Source: Deferribacteres bacterium
GTDB taxonomy: Bacteria; Nitrospirota; Thermodesulfovibrionia; UBA6902
Assembly (NCBI GenBank): GCA_030598625.1
Contig: JAUVPO010000099.1
Coordinates: forward strand, 1 to 7,035
Reading direction: 5' to 3'
Length of the DNA stretch: 7,035 nt
Shown: positions 1 through 6,741 of the stretch, piece after piece
Layout: the number at the start of each line of letters is the position of its first letter
How positions within the stretch are numbered: the stretch's first letter is position 1
The notes under the pieces: model-generated
Database searches by the model: none
What the model was told of the DNA's origin: nothing
What the model saw: only the letters and a program-made list of their open reading frames with translations
Position numbers and translations under genes: made by a program

Positions 1-314
1 GCAAGCATCACATTCTCAACAGCATTGAGATAAGGAACAAGGTGCGACTGCTGTGTTATGAGTCCTGCCTTTTCTCTCCTGAATCTTGCCAGTTCATTCT
101 CTGAAAGCTCATTGATGACCGCTGAATCGATAATCACTTTTCCACCGGTCGGGTTGTCCATTCCCCCGATAATATTCAGAAGCGTTGTCTTGCCTGAACC
201 TGAAGGACCCATGATATTCACCCACTGACGCTTTTCCACTTCCATACTGACACCGCGGAGTGCGTATGCAGTCCCGTATTCTTTAACGATATCTTTTAAT
301 GTAATAAATGACAT
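1..314 (-). CDS. ABC transporter ATP-binding protein, LolD/MacB type (3' part cut by window edge)
   Basis: This is the first 104 codons of an ATPase that would power the two FtsX-like permeases encoded just upstream. The sequence shows a Walker A motif, GPSGSGKT, at residues 36-43 and a Q-loop region around residues 84-94 (GLITQQSHLVP), followed by an 'AVENVML' stretch typical of the LolD/MacB/FtsE branch. Walker B, the ABC signature and the H-loop would lie beyond the left edge, so integrity cannot be judged. The start is the ATG at 314-312. It has a good ribosome binding site and gives the usual N-terminus, with a beta strand and an aromatic A-loop candidate (Tyr13 or Tyr17). The protein is cytoplasmic and should dimerise under the permease pair. 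Substrate and direction of transport are unknown; family members do mechanotransmission, lipoprotein release or export. Confidence 0.93.
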   Translation of the reverse strand, partial: MSFITLKDIVKEYGTAYALRGVSMEVEKRQWVNIMGPSGSGKTTLLNIIGGMDNPTGGKVIIDSAVINELSENELARFRREKAGLITQQSHLVPYLNAVENVML

Positions 315-323
315 TTGCAACTG

Positions 324-328
324 CTCCT
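324..328 (-). promoter_or_regulatory. Ribosome binding site of the ABC ATPase gene
   Basis: AGGAG on the minus strand, 9 nt before the ATG at 314. It lies only 5 nt from the edge of the MITE-like element, so the ATPase gene keeps its own binding site although it has been moved away from the permease gene. Confidence 0.75.
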
Positions 329-333
329 GTTTA

Positions 334-454
334 GAGTCTGTTTATAAACTACTGTCATTTGTCATTCCCGCAAGCAACGCGCATCGGGAATCCTTATGTG
401 AAAAGATTCCGGACAAGCCGGAATGACAGAATAAGGCACTTTATGAACAGAGTC
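334..454. mobile_element. MITE-like palindromic element, 121 bp, flanked by TA
   Basis: The ends form inverted repeats: GAGTCTGTTTATAAA at 334-348 pairs with TTTATGAACAGAGTC at 440-454 (13 of 15 positions). A second pair, 360-370 with 418-428, matches at 10 of 11 positions. Both pairs are centred on position 394, so the whole unit is one long imperfect hairpin. TA lies directly outside both ends (332-333 and 455-456), as expected for insertion at a TA target by an IS630/Tc1-mariner-type transposase. No coding sequence was seen inside, so it would be non-autonomous. It fills most of the 168-bp gap between the permease and ATPase genes; without it the gap would be about 45 bp. The family assignment is inference. 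Confidence 0.66.
360..428. repeat. Tandem hairpin core with GTCATTCCCG / CCGGAATGAC ends
   Basis: The core of the element also folds as two neighbouring hairpins. ATTCCCG (364-370) pairs perfectly with CGGGAAT (385-391), and ATTCCGG (406-412) pairs perfectly with CCGGAAT (418-424). The 'GTCATTCCCG...GGAATGAC' style is, from general knowledge, a common dispersed intergenic repeat in several Gram-negative lineages. In the transcript it could slow polymerase, block RNA decay or change the permease-to-ATPase expression ratio. None of these effects is shown by the sequence. Confidence 0.6.
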
Positions 455-482
455 TATTTGAAATTACTAAACCCTGTCTTTT

Positions 483-1622
483 CTATTCTCCTTTCAATAT
501 AACAGCAGGACTTTGCTTCATTGCGTTCCTTACAGGGAAATGGCTTGCTGAAAGTGAAATAAGCAAACCGCTCACAAGAGAAAGAACGACCGTGTAATAA
601 GGCATGGTTATAAATGAGCCGAACGCGCCTTTTGAAATCGCCTGCGCTGAAAAATAACCTGACACAAAACCTGCAATACCACCCAGCAATCCAATTAACA
701 CGGCCTCTGCCACGTAAAAAAGACTTATCGCATTCCTTGTAGCGCCTATTGCCATCATAAGCCCTATCTCCTCTCTTCTTTCAAGGACATTTGCACCCAT
801 CGTAGCGGCGACACTAATGACCGCTGCAAAAAGCACAACAACGGTCACCATTGCCATGAGAAGCTGTATTTTTCTCAGCAATGATTCTTCAGCAAATGCA
901 ACCTGACGGAAGGTCTTTACCTCCGCTGACGGCAAAATATTTTTTATACTGTCAACTGAATTATTCAGCTCTCCGGGCTTACCCCTGACAAGTATAGTAC
1001 TGAACCTGTCTTTCTCTCCCGTCAATTCCCATGCATCAGCAGTCGAAATAATAAACGAATTGTCTTCCGGTCCCCCTCTCTCAATAAAGCCGCTAATCGT
1101 AAATTCCATTTCTCTGTTACTATTTAATAATCCCCCTTCACCCCTGCCTACCGGCCAGGCAGGCCCCTTTTCCAATAATATAGTTTCGCCTTTATCGAGT
1201 TTTAATGCATCCTTCAGATTAATGCCGGCAAGCATCTCATATTTTTTCGCAGGCCATTTCCCTGAAAGCCTCCATCCCCTGTCCTTAAATTTATTAATAT
1301 CAAGCCCTATATTTTCAATTGACTGATCATTTATACGGACATTCCCAAGGACCTGCCCCTCCGCATCATTCACACTTTCAATTCTTAAGATTTTCCCGAC
1401 TGCATCATAATTCAGATAATTGTTCTCTGCCGGAGAAACTATAATGTTGGCGCCATATGCCTTTAATTCCAGCCCCAGCTTTTCTTTTATGCCCGCAGTG
1501 ATTCCAATCATGCCCGTAATCACTGCAACTGCAAGGGTAACAGAGATCGACGCGATGATTACGCGGCCTTTTCTTTGCAAAATTGATCTCTTAAGAAATA
1601 AGAAAATCCAGCGTTTTTTCAT
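483..1622 (-). CDS. FtsX/MacB-like ABC transporter permease (second of the pair)
   Basis: A 379-residue inner-membrane permease of the FtsX/MacB/LolCE class. TM1 spans about 20-44 and a large periplasmic domain about 46-248. TM2 is about 252-276, followed by the coupling region ERREEIGLMMAIGATRNAI (281-299). TM3 is about 301-326 and TM4 about 341-362. The tail HFPVRNAMKQSPAVILKGE is typical of the class. It is paralogous to the gene upstream: both share 'GANI-V-P' after TM1, an 'SG-(E)-GG-ED' motif in the periplasmic domain (177-187 here), and the same C-terminus. Its ATG overlaps the upstream stop codon by 4 nt, indicating translational coupling and a heterodimer. A palindromic repeat is inserted in frame, giving residues PAWPVGR (154-160) plus a Gly/Asn-rich extension with no counterpart in the paralogue. 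Substrate is unknown. Confidence 0.92.
   Translation of the reverse strand: MKKRWIFLFLKRSILQRKGRVIIASISVTLAVAVITGMIGITAGIKEKLGLELKAYGANIIVSPAENNYLNYDAVGKILRIESVNDAEGQVLGNVRINDQSIENIGLDINKFKDRGWRLSGKWPAKKYEMLAGINLKDALKLDKGETILLEKGPAWPVGRGEGGLLNSNREMEFTISGFIERGGPEDNSFIISTADAWELTGEKDRFSTILVRGKPGELNNSVDSIKNILPSAEVKTFRQVAFAEESLLRKIQLLMAMVTVVVLFAAVISVAATMGANVLERREEIGLMMAIGATRNAISLFYVAEAVLIGLLGGIAGFVSGYFSAQAISKGAFGSFITMPYYTVVLSLVSGLLISLSASHFPVRNAMKQSPAVILKGE
1143..1163. repeat. GC-rich palindromic repeat inside the permease gene
   Basis: CCTGCCT (1143-1149) and AGGCAGG (1157-1163) are perfect 7-bp inverted arms around a 7-nt loop, ACCGGCC. It encodes roughly residues 154-160 of the permease without breaking the frame. 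Similar CCTGCC/GGCAGG palindromes are, from memory, dispersed repeats in many environmental genomes, where they often appear in coding regions. The surrounding C-rich bases (about 1130-1170) may belong to the same unit. Confidence 0.65.
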
Positions 1623-2863
1623 TCGCTCCCCTTCAGGACAACCGCCGGTTTTACATTTAAAGCCCTTCTGATCGGGAGTATAGTCCCGATAACGGAAATC
1701 AACACAGCGCTTCCAATAGCTGCTGGTAAAAGCATTGCCCTTAGCTTAAAGCCTGTACCGAAAACTTTTACTCCGATATATTCTGCTGCTGCAATTGACA
1801 ACACATAACCAAGCAATCCCCCGATAAAACCGATCATTATGCCTTCTGATAAAAAAATAGTTATTATCTTTCCGCTGTCCGCGCCTATAGCTTTCATAAG
1901 CCCTATCTCTTCTGTCCTGCGTAAAAGACTCATTATCATTGTTGCAGATACTCCCAGAGCTGCCGCTGCCAATACAATAATGGACAGAAAATAAATTAGA
2001 AGCGTTAATTTTTTTAGGATCCGGCCTTCTGTCTCTGCAATCCGCCATACAGGTTTTGCCTTCGATCCCTGAAAAACCTCCTCAAGCTGCCTTGATATGG
2101 AAGTAACATATCCCGTGCAATACCATTTTTCGTATTCAACCTGACTCATGGTTTCAGGATTTTTTTGTGCAAACTCATCCATAGGCTTCGTAAGGGCACT
2201 TACCAAAACGCTTGATATATTACCATGTAACCCTTTGTTTTTTTGAACTATTTCCATTTCCATAAATATCCGATCATCCTCTACTCCTCCGGTCTCAAGG
2301 GTCCCCGAAACTCTGTAATTTGAACTATCTATTCGCAGATTATCCCCTGCCTTTATACCAAGTCTTTTCGATAAGGAACTTCCAATAATTACTCCGTCTT
2401 TAGAATCCGGCCACTGTCCATCTATATTCCACCATGGAGAAACAGTCGCGATACCTGCCGGAAAAGTCTTTTTCTCACCTGGAAGCGGGAGCTGCCTTTC
2501 ATACCATGTTCCTATAAGATCAACGCTCTCAACCTTGCCGTTAATCAAGACTTCCGCCTTTGTCTCAAGAAAAGGCGCGATTCCCAAAATGTTATGTCTC
2601 CAGAATATTGTCTTTGACTTTACAATGTCCTCCTGTCTCAAATATCTTTTCTGGCCCGAAATGTCCGCCAGCCCTTCAATCTTTGGCTCAACAACTATAT
2701 TTGCCCCGAATGACCTTAACTCTCTTGACACCTTCCCCCTTATTTCAAGTGAAATGCTTACAAGGGAAGCGGCCATTGCAGTACCAACGGCTACAGCGGC
2801 AATCATTAATGCCATTGCCTTTTTCTGATTTAGAAATGATTTTCGAATGATAGTTACGAGCAT
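1619..2863 (-). CDS. FtsX/MacB-like ABC transporter permease (first of the pair)
   Basis: A 414-residue inner-membrane permease. TM1 is about 17-38, and the periplasmic domain about 40-282. TM2 is about 286-310, then the coupling segment RRTEEIGLMKAIGADSGKI (315-333). TM3 is about 335-358 and TM4 about 378-396, ending LPIRRALNVKPAVVLKGSE. The periplasmic domain is longer than in the paralogue downstream. It has an extra stretch at about 225-265 with 'EYEKWYCTGYVTSI' (243-256), including a periplasmic cysteine at 249. From memory, this stretch resembles permeases encoded next to P19/FTR1-type iron-uptake genes, but that cannot be tested here. The ATG at 2863 has no clear Shine-Dalgarno site. 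It is kept because it gives the usual short cytoplasmic N-terminus before TM1. It lies 30 bp downstream of the synthase-like gene and overlaps the next permease by 4 nt. Confidence 0.92.
   Translation of the reverse strand: MLVTIIRKSFLNQKKAMALMIAAVAVGTAMAASLVSISLEIRGKVSRELRSFGANIVVEPKIEGLADISGQKRYLRQEDIVKSKTIFWRHNILGIAPFLETKAEVLINGKVESVDLIGTWYERQLPLPGEKKTFPAGIATVSPWWNIDGQWPDSKDGVIIGSSLSKRLGIKAGDNLRIDSSNYRVSGTLETGGVEDDRIFMEMEIVQKNKGLHGNISSVLVSALTKPMDEFAQKNPETMSQVEYEKWYCTGYVTSISRQLEEVFQGSKAKPVWRIAETEGRILKKLTLLIYFLSIIVLAAAALGVSATMIMSLLRRTEEIGLMKAIGADSGKIITIFLSEGIMIGFIGGLLGYVLSIAAAEYIGVKVFGTGFKLRAMLLPAAIGSAVLISVIGTILPIRRALNVKPAVVLKGSE
1626..1632 (-). promoter_or_regulatory. Ribosome binding site of the second permease
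   Basis: AGGGGAG on the minus strand, 3 nt before the ATG at 1622 and within the last codons of the upstream permease gene. Spacing is short but the site is strong, and with the ATGA overlap it supports this start. Confidence 0.55.
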
Positions 2864-2893
2864 GTTATAAGCTTACATTATTCAATTAAATAT

Positions 2894-4480
2894 TCAGTCC
2901 TGCACCCCTGTAATTAAATTCCGTGCTGCGTGGAATTCGAGAACGGGCCTGTCGTCTGTGTTAAGCGGGACATCAAGCCTCTGTTTAACTATCTCCCTGA
3001 CCTGCTCCGGCCCTCTCGAAAGGACAAAAGGAAGCTCTACCCCGCTCTTATTCAACTCAATGGTCCTTTTTTTGATTTCCTCCACGTTAAATGTAAAAGG
3101 CGCTTCCGAGCCCACCAGAATCAGATCATAAGAATGCTTCACCTTCCATAGATGTACATGCTCAAATACAGAGCCGAATGTCCTTATCATCATTGTAACA
3201 TCGTCATTTGAGAGCTGGTAGTATGGAAGCCACTGGCAGTAGATTCCGCCGGGATTGAGACTTGACGCCGCTATCTCATAAAACTCCCTCGTGAAGAGAT
3301 TGCCCGTAGACGCTTCGGTAGGATATGAAGGCTCAGCGGATATGATGTCAAACTTCTTCTCAGTCAGTAAGAGATAATTTCTGGCATCATTGATTTTTAC
3401 ATCTACGTTGTCTAAAAGCCCCGGCATGCCGAATGTCCTGATCGCGTCAATAACACCTTTATTTATTTCAACCAGATAAAGGTCGCTGACATAATCTTTC
3501 GCGGCAGACAGGGTCACCCCCGTCCCGAGACCTATTGTAAGATAAGATTCAGCCCCTTGATGAGACGCAATGGGTAGATAAGAAAGCAAAAGGGTATTTG
3601 CCATATCTTCAGGAGCTGTCCCTTCTATCTTCCCTCCTGCTTCCAGTATCAAAAAACCGTTCCTGTCCCTCCAGAGTTTGACCCTTCCTTCCCTGTAGTC
3701 CCGGTTAAACAGAAAAATATTGCTGTCCCTGAAATTTAAAAATTCGTTGTACGTTTTAAACCTTTCAGCCTTGTAATAATTTATTGTCAATTCCTCCTCT
3801 TTTGAAAGCATGGCGGCAATTAAAGGCGCGGCAAAAAAAATTATACTCACCGCTATAGCAATACCTTTCAGCCTTGCCTTTGAAAGGACTATCATGGAAA
3901 AAGCCACGGCAACGTTCAAAAATGCAGCTATAAGCGTGGCCATCTTTACCCCGGCGAAAGGTATTAACAGAAAACCCGCCGAGAAAGAACCAATTATAGC
4001 TCCCAATGTGTTGAAGGAATACGCGGAGCCCACACTCCTGCCCATCACATCCATCCGGGCGGTTATTTTTTTGCTTACAACAGGGAACGTAGCTCCCATA
4101 AGGGTTGTGGGTATCAGCATTATTCCGGCACAAAGGAAAAACTGAAAAACAAAATAAAGCGAAGGTGAAAGATGATATGCCCTGAAAACCTTAAAATAAA
4201 CAGGCGGTAAAGAATTTATGAGTGGAACGGTAATCAGGCCGAAAACGCCTATACCAAGTTCGAGGAGTCCAAACAGCATCATGAGATTTTTATTCCTGTC
4301 GGCGAGCCTGCCGCCGATAAAAGCCCCTATGGCAAGCCCTGCCATAAAAGTCGAAAGCATTGTTGATAATGCGTAGGTCGTAGAGCCCATTACTAAAGAC
4401 AGGGCCCTTGTCCATGCAACTTCATATATAAGGGCCGCAGCTCCCGACAGTCCAAAGGCGATCAAAACTATCAATCTCAT
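2894..4480 (-). CDS. Membrane protein fused to a spermidine-synthase-like domain (MFS/spermidine synthase fusion family)
   Basis: 528 residues in two parts. Residues 1-225 hold about six or seven membrane segments with MFS-like features, for example 'AGLAIGAFIGGRLADR' (47-62) and 'GSAYSFNTLGAIIGSF' (151-166). Residues about 230-528 are a Rossmann-type domain related to polyamine synthases. The nucleotide-binding loop is IGLGTG (316-321), the acidic strand end LVEIN (336-340) and NDAR (364-367), and the family tail is LNTDDRPVLEF (506-516). Where a true spermidine synthase has 'DSSDP', this protein reads 'AEPSYP' (382-387), so the aspartates needed for polyamine binding and catalysis are replaced by Glu and Tyr. 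The same 'EPS-P' pattern is, from memory, usual in this fusion family, whose reaction is not established. It could bind an S-adenosylmethionine-like ligand. No clear ribosome binding site; the start matches the family N-terminus. Confidence 0.88.
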   Translation of the reverse strand: MRLIVLIAFGLSGAAALIYEVAWTRALSLVMGSTTYALSTMLSTFMAGLAIGAFIGGRLADRNKNLMMLFGLLELGIGVFGLITVPLINSLPPVYFKVFRAYHLSPSLYFVFQFFLCAGIMLIPTTLMGATFPVVSKKITARMDVMGRSVGSAYSFNTLGAIIGSFSAGFLLIPFAGVKMATLIAAFLNVAVAFSMIVLSKARLKGIAIAVSIIFFAAPLIAAMLSKEEELTINYYKAERFKTYNEFLNFRDSNIFLFNRDYREGRVKLWRDRNGFLILEAGGKIEGTAPEDMANTLLLSYLPIASHQGAESYLTIGLGTGVTLSAAKDYVSDLYLVEINKGVIDAIRTFGMPGLLDNVDVKINDARNYLLLTEKKFDIISAEPSYPTEASTGNLFTREFYEIAASSLNPGGIYCQWLPYYQLSNDDVTMMIRTFGSVFEHVHLWKVKHSYDLILVGSEAPFTFNVEEIKKRTIELNKSGVELPFVLSRGPEQVREIVKQRLDVPLNTDDRPVLEFHAARNLITGVQD

Positions 4481-4545
4481 ATCATTAATTCAGGCAATGC
4501 TTAATTTCATGCATTATTTGTTTCAACCATTAATCCTTATTAAAT

Positions 4546-5910
4546 TCATGATTTCAAATCATCCATCATCTTTCTAAACTCATCCCCGAACAGCGCTGGA
4601 TAAAATTCCCCTTTCCCTCCTATATGAATCCTGTCACGTTCAATTACCCCCTTTATATCACGCCGGTAAAATAAAAACCTGATAATGAGGGCTAAAACCA
4701 TAAAAGCAAAACCCGTGTAAAGAATGTTAAGGCCGTGCTCCTTACCAACATAGAACGTTGCCCAGTAGTTCAGGTCTTCGAATATAAGACTGAAGCCCTC
4801 GAACTCAATATATGCCCCCTTCTTTATAGTCTGCTCTTTTACAAACAAACCATCCTTAAAGATTAGTATCTTAAATGCAGGATTTATTACCTCCCCCGGC
4901 TGAGGGACCCTCCTGTTCATCGGCAGCTGTTTCAATATCTGCGGAAGGGCCGTTGTCTTTTCCAGTTTGTTCTTTATCTCATCGGAATAATCAGTATAAA
5001 AGATTGTCCGGAAATCATACCCGAGCATTCTGAAACTGTCCTCTTCACCCCGCAAGACCTTCAGCTTCACGTATGCCCCTTCCACTTCTTTCCCGCTTTT
5101 ATCTTTTATGATGAACAAAGGGGCAATATCGATGTCAGAGACTATGAATGAAAGGGCTCCTTCCCTGTAAGGTTTATTGATGCCCATTATCTCCTCCCCT
5201 TTTTTAGTTTGAAGAACTACCTTTAAGTCTGTGGATAAGGTCTTTTTGTAATAAGTGGGGTTGATTGCCGTTACCGTAAATGTAGTTTCTGGTATGCTCC
5301 CGATCTTTGGCGGCCTGACACGGTGGTACTGACCCGTGAATGTTTCTCCAACGGCCACACTCGCCTCGGCCCTGAATTTCGTGTAGAAGGTCATTATTGC
5401 CCCGATAAGCAAGAGGAAAAAACTAAAATGAAAGAGGATTGTCGCAAGGGGCGAAAACCTGTTCTTAATGGCCCGGAACGAACCGGCGTCTGAAAAGAAC
5501 CTGTAGCCCCTTCGGGCAAAAGCTGAACTTAAGCTATCTATATTCTCTCCCTCTATAACTTCATAATGTCTGCCGGTCTTTATTGATTCAACACTTACCG
5601 TTAAATCCTTTTTTACCGTTCTCTTCCATATGGCGGGAATCCTGCTTATCATTACAAGCATAAGGTTTAAAAAAAAGAGTCCCCATAAAATGAATGTTAC
5701 AGGAGAAGTGTATATCTCCGTAAAATCAATGGCCTCCAGAAAAGCTACAAGCCCCGGCTTTTCCGCCTTCCAAGCCGGATACATCTCCCTGCCGAGAAGG
5801 TTTTTTTGAGGGATGATCAGGCCGAGACCAAAGACAGAAGCGAGGCATATAATAAGGACTACGGTAACCTTTAATGACCGTAATGTTTTCATGACGGATT
5901 GGATTATCAT
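4546..5910 (-). CDS. resB: Cytochrome c biogenesis protein ResB/Ccs1
   Basis: A 454-residue inner-membrane protein that partners CcsA in system II cytochrome c maturation, where the pair delivers haem to apocytochrome c outside the membrane. The family layout is present. TM1 at about 13-34 carries 'LRSLKVTVVLIICLAS' and ends in 'IIPQ'. TM2 is about 70-89, and TM3 about 154-175 with His161 in 'ILFHFSF'. A large periplasmic domain spans about 178-392, TM4 is about 394-413, and a basic-acidic cytoplasmic tail follows. His161 is the likely membrane haem ligand known from the family; His392, just before TM4, is a second candidate. The start at 5910 overlaps the ccsA stop as ATGA, so translation is probably coupled. 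Met7 is an alternative start, but neither has a good ribosome binding site. A 65-bp gap without a clear terminator follows. Confidence 0.93.
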   Translation of the reverse strand: MIIQSVMKTLRSLKVTVVLIICLASVFGLGLIIPQKNLLGREMYPAWKAEKPGLVAFLEAIDFTEIYTSPVTFILWGLFFLNLMLVMISRIPAIWKRTVKKDLTVSVESIKTGRHYEVIEGENIDSLSSAFARRGYRFFSDAGSFRAIKNRFSPLATILFHFSFFLLLIGAIMTFYTKFRAEASVAVGETFTGQYHRVRPPKIGSIPETTFTVTAINPTYYKKTLSTDLKVVLQTKKGEEIMGINKPYREGALSFIVSDIDIAPLFIIKDKSGKEVEGAYVKLKVLRGEEDSFRMLGYDFRTIFYTDYSDEIKNKLEKTTALPQILKQLPMNRRVPQPGEVINPAFKILIFKDGLFVKEQTIKKGAYIEFEGFSLIFEDLNYWATFYVGKEHGLNILYTGFAFMVLALIIRFLFYRRDIKGVIERDRIHIGGKGEFYPALFGDEFRKMMDDLKS

Positions 5911-6728
5911 TTAGTAAATAAATGAAGACTCGTGTCTACAAAAAGGTCTACCCCGAAGAAAGTAATGACCATGCCGGTGAGCGCAAAGACAACAAGCCAT
6001 GCCAGCTTTCTGCCCTTCCATCCCATTGTCACCCGCAGGTGTATTGTCAAGCCATAAATGAGCCACGTGATCAGGGACCAGGTCTCAACAGGGTCCCATG
6101 ACCAGTAATTCCCCCACAGGTCTTTTGCCCATATCGCTCCCGAGGCTATCATGACTGCATCGGTAATAAAGCCGAATATGACAAACCTGAACATGAGGTC
6201 CTCAAGCCTTGGCAGGCCGGGGAATTTCCCGTAAAACTCTTTGTCCGGGTTTTTATTCTTGAGCAGGTAAATTATTGCCATGCCGAACGCGATGGTATAC
6301 GAGCCGAAAGCGATCTGTGCAAACAGGACGTGTATATATAGCCAGAAGGATTTCAAAGACGCTGACATAGGGGCAAGTCCCGGCGCTCTCATTATCCCGA
6401 AACCGAGTAAAAGCAGGGAAAAGGGCAGCGTTGCAACACCAAGGGATTTGAGTGACTTATGCCTTAAAGAAAGATACAGTGTGATAAGCACAATAATCCA
6501 TGTTCCACCCAATGCCGTCTCATAATCCCCTGCTACCGGGAGATTGCCTATTGCATAGTATCGCGCAATGATTGACGCGGTATGAAACAGAAAAGAAACG
6601 ATGATAATATAGACTATTCTCTGAAGAATTTTTTCATTCTTAAAAACAAATGAATAAATATATAAAGCAGCTGTGATTGCGTATAATCCTGTCGCGATCC
6701 AGATACAAATCGTCTCTATCGGCGCCAT
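5907..6728 (-). CDS. ccsA: Cytochrome c biogenesis protein CcsA/ResC (haem-handling protein)
   Basis: A 273-residue polytopic membrane protein with about eight membrane segments. It belongs to the haem-handling family and, with ResB, forms the system II haem exporter and cytochrome c synthase. The tryptophan-rich WWD motif is clear at 205-222 (WGNYWSWDPVETWSLITW). The expected histidines flank it: His133 (WLYIHV) and His269 (SLHLF) as periplasmic haem ligands, and His230 (LTIHLR) as a membrane histidine. The N-terminal part has the family pattern 'GNLPVAGDYE' (61-70). The C-terminus reads GVDLFVDTSLHLFTK, slightly different from the usual 'GVN...LHSY' ending. The length fits the short CcsA form, not a CcsBA fusion. 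The start at 6728 follows a weak GAGAG site and lies 13 bp after the ankyrin gene. Confidence 0.95.
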   Translation of the reverse strand: MAPIETICIWIATGLYAITAALYIYSFVFKNEKILQRIVYIIIVSFLFHTASIIARYYAIGNLPVAGDYETALGGTWIIVLITLYLSLRHKSLKSLGVATLPFSLLLLGFGIMRAPGLAPMSASLKSFWLYIHVLFAQIAFGSYTIAFGMAIIYLLKNKNPDKEFYGKFPGLPRLEDLMFRFVIFGFITDAVMIASGAIWAKDLWGNYWSWDPVETWSLITWLIYGLTIHLRVTMGWKGRKLAWLVVFALTGMVITFFGVDLFVDTSLHLFTK

Positions 6729-6735
6729 GGTTCAG

Positions 6736-6740
6736 CTCTC
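6736..6740 (-). promoter_or_regulatory. Weak ribosome binding site of ccsA
   Basis: GAGAG on the minus strand, 7 nt before the ATG at 6728. It sits just after the ankyrin stop codon, in a 13-bp gap too small for a promoter. This suggests that ccsA is transcribed together with the ankyrin gene. Confidence 0.4.
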
Positions 6741-6741
6741 T

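Noticed and set aside
1060..1326. Plus-strand open frame of 88 codons containing 'LPTGQAG'
   Set aside because: It lies wholly antisense to the second permease, has no family resemblance, and its odd motif is just the reverse reading of the palindromic repeat at 1143-1163.
2535..2850. Two plus-strand open frames antisense to the first permease
   Set aside because: They overlap each other in different frames, lie fully inside a well-supported gene and show no domain or ribosome binding site.
2866..2873. TAAGCTTA palindrome before the first permease
   Set aside because: An 8-bp palindrome is expected by chance in AT-rich DNA, and no second copy or operator-like context was seen.
3765..4145. 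Overlapping open frames on both strands inside the synthase-like gene
   Set aside because: Both are shadows of the 528-residue frame, which has clear membrane segments and family motifs; the shadow proteins have no recognisable features.
4496..4515. AATGC...GCATT inverted repeat in the resB to synthase gap, considered as a terminator
   Set aside because: The stem is only 5 bp and AT-rich, with no following run of U on the minus-strand transcript.
4481..4545. Possible promoter (TTGAAA on the minus strand) in the 65-bp gap
   Set aside because: No acceptable -10 box occurs 16-19 nt downstream; the best candidates match only two or three of six bases.
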